From the NCBI RefSeq assembly GCF_014647795.1, contig NZ_BMPW01000014.1:1-64000 (forward strand): 64,000 bases of DNA, written 5' to 3'. Below the pieces are notes generated by a model. That model was not told where the DNA came from and did not search any database. It saw nothing but the letters and a program-made list of their open reading frames with translations. Origin of the DNA: Actinoplanes campanulatus. Its GTDB lineage: Bacteria > Actinomycetota > Actinomycetes > Mycobacteriales > Micromonosporaceae. Positions 1 through 6,436 of the stretch are shown piece after piece. Each line of letters begins with the position of its first letter. Positions within the stretch are counted from its first letter, which is position 1. The translations under genes and the position numbers were made by a program.

Positions 1-141
1 GATTCCAGGGCGGCAGGTGCACCCCAAGGACCCGAACCGGTGCCACCCGGTTGCGGCCAAACAGGCCCCGGGGCGAGCGACTCGCCACGGAGGATCGGCC
101 ACGAGAACGCCGGGTTTACCGAACCCGCGTAGCCTTCACGC
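1..141. other. Window edge, no gene recognised
   Basis: The first 141 bases precede the AraC-type gene. Short open frames exist here but none shows recognisable protein features. The only structure I can point to is the promoter-like hexamer just before the next gene. A gene entering from the left cannot be excluded. Confidence 0.4.
130..135 (+). promoter_or_regulatory. -10 box of a leaderless promoter
   Basis: TAGCCT matches the actinobacterial -10 pattern TAnnnT and ends six bases before the GTG start at 142, placing the transcription start on or next to the start codon. No Shine-Dalgarno sequence is present. No convincing -35 is visible. Confidence 0.4.
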
Positions 142-852
142 GTGGAGCTGCGGTTCGAGACACGCCGGTCCGATTCGCCATGGGTCGACGCTGTGTGGAC
201 GTGCGTGAGCGAGCAGGTCACCGCGATGACGTCGGTCGCGGGGGTGCGCTGGGGCCTGGTGTTCTACGAGCAGGAGGGCCGGGCGTTCGCGAGTGTCACC
301 GGCCCGGAGACCCGGACCAGGACGGCGCCGGTGCCGGAGGGTGCGACCTTCACGGGCATCGACTTCGCGGTGGGCACCTCGCTGCGCCACGTGTCCACGC
401 CGGCGCTGGTCGACGGTGGCATCGAGCTGCCCGACACCACGGGCCGCACGTTCCGGCTGGACGGCGTGCGCTGGGAGACGCCCGGCCCCGACGACGTCGA
501 GGCGCTGGTCGACGCTCTGGTCCGGGCCGGGACTGTGGTTCGTGATCCGCTCGTCGCCGAGGTGCTGCGGGGCGACCTTCCGACCGTCTCGGGGCGGACC
601 GTCGAGCGCCGGTTCCGCGCCGCGACGGGTCTGACCCGGGGCGCGGTCCGGCAGATCGAGCGGGCGCGTACGGCGGCGGAGCTGCTGGCCGTGGGCGACG
701 CGGTCGCCGACGTCGTGGCCAAGCTCGACTACTTCGACGAGCCGCACCTGGCGCGGGCACTGCGTTCGTACGTCGGGCGCACCGCCCGGCAGTTGCGTGC
801 CGGCACGGGCGGCGCGATCGGCCTGGACCTGGGTCAGCGTTTGACGTCGTAG
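142..852 (+). CDS. AraC-family transcriptional regulator
   Basis: Predicted DNA-binding regulator of 236 residues. The C-terminal part (about residues 150-225) reads as an AraC/XylS double helix-turn-helix, including GRTVERRFRAATGLTRGAVR and a second helix pair ending in FDEPHLARALRSYVG. The N-terminal ~140 residues resemble a small ligand-sensing domain and carry no motif I can name. The GTG start is chosen because a -10-like TAGCCT lies six bases upstream and no ribosome binding site is seen, suggesting a leaderless mRNA. The 3' end overlaps the convergent reductase gene by 19 bases. The ligand and targets are unknown; the neighbouring reductase is a possible but unproven target. Confidence 0.8.
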   Translation: MELRFETRRSDSPWVDAVWTCVSEQVTAMTSVAGVRWGLVFYEQEGRAFASVTGPETRTRTAPVPEGATFTGIDFAVGTSLRHVSTPALVDGGIELPDTTGRTFRLDGVRWETPGPDDVEALVDALVRAGTVVRDPLVAEVLRGDLPTVSGRTVERRFRAATGLTRGAVRQIERARTAAELLAVGDAVADVVAKLDYFDEPHLARALRSYVGRTARQLRAGTGGAIGLDLGQRLTS

Positions 853-1409
853 ACGAGTTTCAGGATGCCGTTGCTGTAGGCCTGCGACTCGCGCAGCGTC
901 AGCATGTGCTTGTCGCGGTCGGCCCGGCCGAACAGGCTCTTGCCGGTGCCGAGCAGCACGGGGAAGACGAGCAGGTGGTAGCGGTCGATCAGGCCCGCGT
1001 CGGACAGCCGCCGGGCCAGTTCGGCGCTGCCGTGGATGAAGATGGCGCCGCCGTCACCGTTCTTGAGCGCGGCGACGTCGTCGGTGGAACGCAGGATCGT
1101 CGTGGGCCCCCACCCGTCGACGAGGGCATCGTCGGACAGCGTGGCCGACACCACGTACTTGGGGAGGTCCTTGTAGGGGGCGTGGTCCTCCGAGCCGGGC
1201 CAGACCGGCGCGAACACCTCGTAGCTGCGGCGGCCGAACATCAGCGCGGTCGTGTCGGCGAGTTCCTCGCCCTTGAGTGACCAGGCTTCGGGGACGAACT
1301 CGAGGTCCTTGACCACCCAGCCGCCGCTGCGGTGTCCCTCCTCCGGCCCGCCGGGCGAGTCCACGACGCCGTCGAGCGACATGAAACCGGTGTAGACCAG
1401 ATCGCGCAT
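834..1409 (-). CDS. Dihydrofolate reductase-fold (RibD C-terminal) family protein
   Basis: Cytoplasmic protein of 191 residues in the RibD-C/DHFR superfamily, which binds NADPH. Family marks include the start MRDLVYTGFMSLDGVV, the segment ALMFGRRSYEVFAPVW and the strand FIHGSAELARRLSDAGLIDR followed by PVLLGTGKSLF. Length matches the small stand-alone actinobacterial members, often annotated as dihydrofolate reductase family proteins; real folate reduction is not implied. A longer frame runs upstream, but the ATG at 1409 has an AGGAGG ribosome binding site about nine bases before it, which fixes this start. It is transcribed toward, and overlaps the end of, the AraC-type gene. Substrate unknown. 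Confidence 0.85.
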   Translation of the reverse strand: MRDLVYTGFMSLDGVVDSPGGPEEGHRSGGWVVKDLEFVPEAWSLKGEELADTTALMFGRRSYEVFAPVWPGSEDHAPYKDLPKYVVSATLSDDALVDGWGPTTILRSTDDVAALKNGDGGAIFIHGSAELARRLSDAGLIDRYHLLVFPVLLGTGKSLFGRADRDKHMLTLRESQAYSNGILKLVYDVKR

Positions 1410-1492
1410 GATGCTGTCTCCTCCTGCTCGGGCGGGCTGCGGGGTCCACGCTAGAGCGTGGCCCCGGCCGCCGTCTTGGACGGAAACGACAA

Positions 1493-2086
1493 TCAGAGGA
1501 CCTGCCGCACGGTGTCGCCGGGCGTGATCGTCCCGCCGGTGACCACCCGGGCGTTGAGGCCACGCAGCCGCAGGCTCTTGGCCTCGTCGGTCCAGACGAA
1601 TTTGTGGGCATCGCGCCCGAACCGGGCGGCGAACTTGGCGCAGCCGGTGTGCGGCTGCTCGGTCACCTCGATGACGGCCTCGTCGCCGATCGCGAGGCGG
1701 GAGCCCGCCGGCAGAGCGTCGAAGCTCAGATCGAGATCGACGTAGAGCTGGTCGCCGGCGAGTGCCCAGGCGTCGCGATCCGGGCCGGCGATCAGTTCGG
1801 CGAACCGGGCGTTGATGACGTTGAGCTGCATGTCGGGATGGGGTGTGTTGTCGGGTGTCCGGGAGCTGGGCCGCCGGCTCCAGTTGTCGCCGACCAGCCC
1901 GGTCTCCCGGTGCAGCTCGGCCTGGGCCAGCACTTCGCGGGCGCCGGTCGAGGGCCGGCGCACGGCCAGCTCCAGGGTGCCCGCGCCCCGCGGGGACTGC
2001 CGCACCAGGTGCAGGCCTTCCAGGATCTCGTCCAGCGAGCGATGCCGTACAGCGATGGTGTCGTCCACGACTGGACTGTGCCCCAC
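1493..2086 (-). CDS. MOSC domain-containing protein
   Basis: A 197-residue stand-alone MOSC-domain protein, related to the C-terminal domain of molybdenum cofactor sulfurase. The core is visible in the middle and C-terminal part: QLNVINARFAELIAG, a strand region ending GDEAVIEVTEQPHTGCAKF with the conserved cysteine, and GLNARVVTGGTITPGD near the end. Family members bind or transfer sulfur or metal-sulfur groups; the partner is unknown here. The GTG at 2086 is used as the start, but an in-frame GTG 18 bases downstream (2068) is equally plausible because no strong ribosome binding site separates them. It sits 83 bases upstream of the DHFR-fold gene on the same strand and could be co-transcribed. 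Confidence 0.8.
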   Translation of the reverse strand: MGHSPVVDDTIAVRHRSLDEILEGLHLVRQSPRGAGTLELAVRRPSTGAREVLAQAELHRETGLVGDNWSRRPSSRTPDNTPHPDMQLNVINARFAELIAGPDRDAWALAGDQLYVDLDLSFDALPAGSRLAIGDEAVIEVTEQPHTGCAKFAARFGRDAHKFVWTDEAKSLRLRGLNARVVTGGTITPGDTVRQVL

Positions 2087-2125
2087 GCCCGCAACCGTGG
2101 TCCACGCCGTTTCCCAGCACCCGGA

Positions 2126-2914
2126 CTATCCGGCGAACCTGGTCAGGGCGTTGCGCACCGCCCGCCGCGCGTCCGCCTCGGCCGTCCCCTTGGCCAGCCG
2201 CTCATCCGCCCAGGCCCGGGCCAGCTTCGCCAGGGCGTCCGCGCACTCGTTCAGCGGATGCCCGGTGTGCCCGCGAACCCACGTCACCCGAAGCCGGTGG
2301 CCGGCCCGCTCGACCCGGCCGGCCAGCTGAACCAGCGTCGCCTCCCGGCCGCTCGCCCGTTCGACCGTGTACCCGGCGGGCATCGCCCGGTCCCCGTTGC
2401 GCCATCGGGTGAGCAGGTCGATCGCGTCCCGCGAGTCGGTGTAGACGGTGATCGGGTGGGTGGCGGGGACCTCGAGCAGCGCCCACCAGATCGCGCGTAG
2501 TTCGCCCTGCAGCACGCGGTCACGGCCGGGCACCGAGCCGCGGCTGTCGTTCGCGCCCATGCCGTACCGGCCGGAGGTGGTCACGAATCCCCAGGAGATC
2601 GGCCGATGGACGCCGGCCTCGGTGCGCACGGGTTTGTAGGAGCTGTCCGTGCCGATGGCGATGGGCTCGTCCAGGTCCGGCACCGTGTCGGCGACGGTTC
2701 CGGTGATGGTCCATCGGTCGCGGCGGTACGCCCGGCCCCGCCCGAACCTGCGTTCGGCGCCCTTGGCCGGGCGTCCCGGCGCCGGGGCGTCGCAGACGTC
2801 GCGGGAGAACTTCGCCCGGTACGGATCGGGATGGATCCACCGGCCCGATGCGGCCTCGAAGATCGTGACCACCTGACAGGTACTACAGATCCTGGCGTCT
2901 TCCTGCTCGTCCAT
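2126..2914 (-). CDS. RNase HI-family protein
   Basis: Predicted endoribonuclease acting on the RNA strand of RNA-DNA hybrids; 262 residues. The RNase H core occupies about residues 95-240. The four acidic catalytic positions are visible in order: Asp in IGTDSSYKP, Glu in VLQGELRAIWWAL, Asp in VYTDSRDAIDLL and Asp in NECADALAKLA. An extra ~90-residue N-terminal region contains CSTC and is rich in Arg/Lys; it may bind nucleic acid but is not a domain I recognise. The ATG at 2914 is preferred over upstream in-frame starts because the upstream sequence reads as non-coding and G-rich bases precede this ATG. Divergent from the oxidoreductase gene at 3005. Confidence 0.85.
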   Translation of the reverse strand: MDEQEDARICSTCQVVTIFEAASGRWIHPDPYRAKFSRDVCDAPAPGRPAKGAERRFGRGRAYRRDRWTITGTVADTVPDLDEPIAIGTDSSYKPVRTEAGVHRPISWGFVTTSGRYGMGANDSRGSVPGRDRVLQGELRAIWWALLEVPATHPITVYTDSRDAIDLLTRWRNGDRAMPAGYTVERASGREATLVQLAGRVERAGHRLRVTWVRGHTGHPLNECADALAKLARAWADERLAKGTAEADARRAVRNALTRFAG

Positions 2915-3004
2915 GCCCCCGCCCGAGCCCACCTGTGAGAATCGCTCCGGTATCCATCTAAGACACACGCTCCGGCCCTGACAAGATCGAGAAGGGAGAC
3001 GGTG

Positions 3005-3961
3005 ATGCGCATCGGTGTGCTGGGCGCCGCCCGCATCGTGAAGAGCGCCCTGATCGATCCGGCCCGTACCGTCGACGGTGTCGAGGTGGTGGCGATCGCC
3101 GCCCGCGACGAGGACCGGGCCCGGCGGTACGCGGCTCACCACGGCATCGGTCACGTGCATCCGTCGTACCAGGCGCTGCTGGCCGACCCGGTGGTGAACG
3201 CCGTCTACATCCCGCTGCCCGCGGCCCTGCACGCGCCCTGGACGATCGCCGCGATCGAAGCGGGCAAGCACGTGCTGTGCGAGAAGCCGTTCACCAGCAA
3301 CACCGCGGCGGCCGAGCGGGTCGCGGAGGCCGCCGCGTCGTCGGACTGCGTCGTGATGGAGGCCTACCACTCGCACCATCATCCGCTGCAGGCCCGGCTA
3401 CGGGAGATCATCGCCTCCGGTGAGCTGGGCCGGATCACCTCGGCCCGCGCCACGTTCTGCGCGCCGGTCCCGCCCGGCCGGGACATCCGCTGGGATCTCG
3501 CCCTGGGCGGCGGTGGCCTCCTCGATGTCGGCTACTACCCGGTCCGCCAGCTGCGTGACCTGTTCGGGCCGGCGCCGGAGGTCACCGGGGCCCGGGCGTG
3601 GGAACGCGGCGGCGTCGATCGGCTGGTCACCGCGACGCTGCGGTTCGAGTCCGGTGTGGAGGGACGGATCGTGTCGTCGATCTGGTCGCGTCACCTGATC
3701 GGCGCCACCCTGGAGGTCGCCGGGACGGACGGCCGGATGCGCGTCTCCTGGCCCTACCACCCGCAGATCCGCGGGAGGATCCGCGTCCGTGGCCGCCACG
3801 GCAGCCGGGTGGAGGCGGCCGACCGGCGTTCCACCTACGCGTTCCAGTTGGAGGCGTTCCGCGACGGCGACGACCGCGGCACCGGCCCGGCCGAGGCGGT
3901 GGCCCAGATGCGCACCCTCGACGCCATCTACACGGCCGCGGGCATGTCCGCCCGGCCGTGA
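3005..3961 (+). CDS. Gfo/Idh/MocA-family oxidoreductase
   Basis: NAD(P)-dependent dehydrogenase of 318 residues, likely acting on a sugar, inositol or related polyol. The N-terminus is a Rossmann fold (MRIGVLGAARIVKSALIDPA). The family's catalytic-region signature is present as AGKHVLCEKPFTSN, where Lys is the usual active-site residue, followed by VVMEAYHSHHHPLQARLREI. The C-terminal beta-sheet domain includes the GGGGLLDVGYYPVRQLRDLFG segment. GTG at 3002 directly precedes ATG at 3005; the ATG has the better spacing to the GGGAG ribosome binding site at about 2995-2999. A hairpin seven bases after the stop suggests a single-gene transcript. Substrate cannot be read from sequence. Confidence 0.88.
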   Translation: MRIGVLGAARIVKSALIDPARTVDGVEVVAIAARDEDRARRYAAHHGIGHVHPSYQALLADPVVNAVYIPLPAALHAPWTIAAIEAGKHVLCEKPFTSNTAAAERVAEAAASSDCVVMEAYHSHHHPLQARLREIIASGELGRITSARATFCAPVPPGRDIRWDLALGGGGLLDVGYYPVRQLRDLFGPAPEVTGARAWERGGVDRLVTATLRFESGVEGRIVSSIWSRHLIGATLEVAGTDGRMRVSWPYHPQIRGRIRVRGRHGSRVEAADRRSTYAFQLEAFRDGDDRGTGPAEAVAQMRTLDAIYTAAGMSARP

Positions 3962-3967
3962 CCAGAA

Positions 3968-3988
3968 GCACACCGTTAGGTGGTGTGC
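3968..3988 (+). terminator. Hairpin after the Gfo/Idh/MocA gene
   Basis: A perfect 7-bp stem GCACACC/GGTGTGC with a 7-base loop begins seven bases after the stop codon. No U-tract follows, which is usual for high-GC actinobacterial terminators. Confidence 0.45.
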
Positions 3989-4190
3989 GCGCTGCGGTGA
4001 TGAGAAGAGAGCACCCTCGTGTCCGTTTTTGCACACATCGACAAATTGCGATCGAGGGACGGGAAGTCGCCCGCTCAGGCATTCAACTTAGTCATCGTTT
4101 GGGAAACATGCTGGCAACAATCGGCGGTTCCCGGGCGGTGCCATCCCCAAATCCGCCCACCACCGGGGCGGATATCTCATGAGGAGCAGG
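3989..4190. other. Gene-free leader upstream of phospholipase A2
   Basis: About 200 bases with clearly lower GC than the surroundings, including runs such as TTTTTGCAC and TTCAACTTAGTCATCG. It probably holds the promoter and 5' leader of the secreted phospholipase gene, but no -35/-10 pair is clear enough to place. Confidence 0.35.
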
Positions 4191-4736
4191 ATGAACCCGT
4201 CAGTCCCGATCCCCCGCCCCCTGCGTACCGTCCTCGCCGCCGTGGTCGCCGTGGTCGCCCTCCTGGGCGTGTCGAGCCCGGCCCACGCCGTCACCGCCGC
4301 GGAGAAGGCGGCCGTTCTCTCCTCCTTCACCCAGACCAGTGTGAGCAGCTACAACTCCTGGAACGCCGCGCGGCAGAACCAGGGCGCCTGGGCGGCCTAC
4401 GCGTTCGTCTGGAGCACCGACTACTGCTCGTCCAGCCCGGACAACCCCCTCGGGTTCGACTTCAAGCTGTCCTGCTGGCGGCACGACTTCGGCTACCGCA
4501 ACTACAAGGCCATCGGGACGTTCAGCGCCAACAAGAGCCGTCTCGACTCGATGTTCTACGAGGACCTGAAGCGCAAGTGCGCCACCTACTCGGCCGCCGT
4601 CCGCCCAGCCTGTTACAGCCTGGCCTGGACCTATTACGAAGCGGTGTCCATCGCCGGCTCGCTCGCCGCGGTCAGCACCGCCGACCTGGAAGCCGCCGCC
4701 GAGCTGAAGGCCGCGGGCGAGGCAGCCGCTCGCTGA
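4191..4736 (+). CDS. Secreted prokaryotic phospholipase A2
   Basis: Extracellular lipase-type enzyme of 181 residues that would cleave the sn-2 acyl ester of phospholipids. A Sec signal peptide (basic start, hydrophobic core of alanine/valine, cleavage likely after AHA at residue 33) precedes the mature domain. The catalytic signature CWRHDFGYRNY is present, with the His-Asp pair at residues 98-99, and a FDFKLSC segment before it. The several cysteines fit the family's disulfides. The start at 4191 is chosen over the ATG twelve bases upstream because GAGGAG at 4181-4186 is a well-spaced ribosome binding site and overlaps the upstream ATG. A strong terminator follows directly, so the gene is monocistronic. 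Confidence 0.92.
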   Translation: MNPSVPIPRPLRTVLAAVVAVVALLGVSSPAHAVTAAEKAAVLSSFTQTSVSSYNSWNAARQNQGAWAAYAFVWSTDYCSSSPDNPLGFDFKLSCWRHDFGYRNYKAIGTFSANKSRLDSMFYEDLKRKCATYSAAVRPACYSLAWTYYEAVSIAGSLAAVSTADLEAAAELKAAGEAAAR

Positions 4737-4747
4737 CCGATTAAGCC

Positions 4748-4779
4748 CAGAGCCCGGCGACCCCGGCCGCCGGGCTCTG
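4748..4779 (+). terminator. Strong intrinsic-type terminator hairpin
   Basis: A perfect 12-bp GC-rich stem (CAGAGCCCGGCG paired with its complement) with an 8-base loop, starting 12 bases after the phospholipase stop codon. Confidence 0.75.
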
Positions 4780-4875
4780 CGGCGAACCTCATCAATAGAG
4801 GAAACCGCCCGCACTGGGCGGGCATACGCTGACATACCGACAGATCCAGGCCGCACCGGTCAGGGGGCGAACAGT

Positions 4876-5886
4876 ATGAAGGCCGCGGTCGTAACCGAGT
4901 TCAAGGCACCGCTTCGGATCCAGGACCTCCCCAAGCCAGAACCGGGCGCCAACGAGATCCTCGTCCGCATCGAGGCGAGTGGCGTCTGCCATACCGACAT
5001 CCACGCCGCACACGGAGACTGGCCGGTGAAGCCCACGCCGCCCTTCATCCCCGGGCACGAGGCCGTCGGTGTCATCGAGGCGATGGGACCGGGCGACACC
5101 GGACGTCACGTCGGCGAACGCGTGGCGCTGGCCTGGCTCGGCAAGGCTTGCGGGCATTGCGACTACTGCATCAGCGGCTGGGAGACCCTCTGCGAGCAGC
5201 AGGCGAACACCGGCTACTCGATCAACGGGGGCTATGCGGAGTACGCGCTGGCCGACGGCCGGTACGCCGTGCCGGTCCCGGACGGGGTCACCGCCTTCGA
5301 TGCCGCCCCGCTGACCTGTGCCGGGGTCACCACGTACAAGGCCATCAAGATGGCCCGGGTCCGCCCTGCGGAGCGGGTCGCGATCTTCGGGATCGGCGGG
5401 TTGGGGCACCTCGCGCTCCAGTACGCCCGGATCGTCGGCGGCATCGTGATCGGCGTCGACGTGGAGCAGCCGAAGTTGGATCTGGCCAGGTCGCTCGGTG
5501 CGGACCACGTGGTGAACGCGCGGACGTCGGATCCCGTCGAGGAGATCAAGAAGCTCGGCGGCGCCGACGTGGCCGTCGCGCTGGCAGCGGCCCCGCGCTC
5601 GTTCGAGCAGGCTTTCCAGAGCCTTCGCCGGGGTGGCCGACTGGTCTGCGTGGCATTGCCCGCCGACGGCAACATCACGTTGCCGATCTTCGAGACCGTC
5701 CTGTTCGGCATCTCCGTGATCGGCTCGATCGTCGGTACCCGGCAGGACCTCGCCGAGGTGTTCCAACTTCACCAGGCGGGGCGCACGAGCGTGATCGCCA
5801 CGGGCCGCAAACTCGACGACATCAACGCCTGTTTCGACGATGTGCTGGCGGGAAGGGTGCCGGCCCGGCTGGTTCTGGAGTTCTGA
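4876..5886 (+). CDS. Zinc-dependent alcohol dehydrogenase (AdhP type)
   Basis: Cytoplasmic NAD-dependent medium-chain alcohol dehydrogenase of 336 residues. The catalytic zinc ligands are visible as Cys in GVCHTDIHAAHGDWP and His in PGHEAVGVIEAMG; the structural zinc is bound by four cysteines in CGHCDYCISGWETLC. The NAD-binding Rossmann motif is AIFGIGGLGHLALQYAR. Length and motif order match AdhP, which oxidises ethanol and other primary alcohols or works in reverse on aldehydes. AGGGGGC lies about nine bases before the ATG. The stop codon is only seven bases from the end of the convergent CBM2 gene, so transcription of the two units meets here. Confidence 0.9.
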   Translation: MKAAVVTEFKAPLRIQDLPKPEPGANEILVRIEASGVCHTDIHAAHGDWPVKPTPPFIPGHEAVGVIEAMGPGDTGRHVGERVALAWLGKACGHCDYCISGWETLCEQQANTGYSINGGYAEYALADGRYAVPVPDGVTAFDAAPLTCAGVTTYKAIKMARVRPAERVAIFGIGGLGHLALQYARIVGGIVIGVDVEQPKLDLARSLGADHVVNARTSDPVEEIKKLGGADVAVALAAAPRSFEQAFQSLRRGGRLVCVALPADGNITLPIFETVLFGISVIGSIVGTRQDLAEVFQLHQAGRTSVIATGRKLDDINACFDDVLAGRVPARLVLEF

Positions 5887-5893
5887 CGTCGGA

Positions 5894-6298
5894 TCAGGCG
5901 GGGCCGGTCGTGCACAGGTTGTCGTTGATCCGGAACTCGGCCGGATAGGGGCCCTTCACGTCGCCGGAGGCGTGGAAGCCCACCGACACCGACTTGCCCG
6001 AGAGCACGTCGCTGTTGTAGGCGAGGCTCTTCGCGGTCACCTCCTGGCCGGTGACGGTGAAGGTCGCCTCCCAGCCGCTGCGGAGGGTTTGCCCGGCCGG
6101 CAGCGCGAACCTCAGCGTCCAGCCGTACAGGGTGAGCCCGCTGGTGTTGGTGATGGTGATCTGCCCGTTGAACGACCACGAGTCGCCGTTGGTCACATAG
6201 CCGACATGGCACACCGCGGGATCCGCGGCGGCCGCCGGCGCGGACGGCGTGAGCAGGGCCGCGGCCAGACCGGCGACAAGCGCCATCGATCGATGCAT
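5894..6298 (-). CDS. Secreted stand-alone CBM2 cellulose-binding protein
   Basis: Exported protein of 134 residues made of little more than a family-2 carbohydrate-binding module. A signal peptide of about 25 residues ends in APAAAA. The module has the usual flanking cysteines (in DPAVCHVGY and NDNLCTTGPA) and aromatic surface residues in DSWSFNGQITITNTSG, LYGWTLRFALPAG and RSGWEATF. No catalytic domain is attached, so it would bind cellulose or chitin without hydrolysing it. A longer frame exists upstream, but GGGGAG lies nine bases before the ATG at 6298. Upstream, three 11-bp-spaced TCCAGTC heptamers read toward this gene, implying control by the adjacent SARP regulator. Confidence 0.82.
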   Translation of the reverse strand: MHRSMALVAGLAAALLTPSAPAAAADPAVCHVGYVTNGDSWSFNGQITITNTSGLTLYGWTLRFALPAGQTLRSGWEATFTVTGQEVTAKSLAYNSDVLSGKSVSVGFHASGDVKGPYPAEFRINDNLCTTGPA

Positions 6299-6356
6299 GA
6301 CGATGCACTCCCCGTGCTTGTGGTATCGGGACAGGTCCACCTAAGGTTCCTTGAGC

Positions 6357-6362
6357 AGGGTG
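6357..6362 (-). promoter_or_regulatory. Candidate -10 box of the CBM2 gene
   Basis: On the minus strand the hexamer reads CACCCT (matches A at position 2 and T at position 6 of TAnnnT) and starts exactly eight bases after the last SARP heptamer, the canonical SARP-to--10 distance. Confidence 0.45.
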
Positions 6363-6370
6363 GACCACCA

Positions 6371-6399
6371 GACTGGATCCTGACTGGACGATGACTGGA
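6371..6399 (-). promoter_or_regulatory. SARP heptamer array upstream of the CBM2 gene
   Basis: GACTGGA occurs at 6371, 6382 and 6393, an exact 11-bp spacing, i.e. three TCCAGTC heptamers on the minus strand reading toward the CBM2 gene. SARP regulators are known to bind direct heptamer repeats on one DNA face at 11-bp intervals. The array also lies 38 bases upstream of the SARP gene itself, so autoregulation is possible. Confidence 0.7.
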
Positions 6400-6436
6400 C
6401 GACGTCGCTCCCCCACCCTGTGCCGGGGGTGAGAGC

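Noticed and set aside
4876-5886. Pairing of the alcohol dehydrogenase with the secreted phospholipase as one pathway
   Set aside because: A strong terminator separates them and no shared regulatory sequence is visible.
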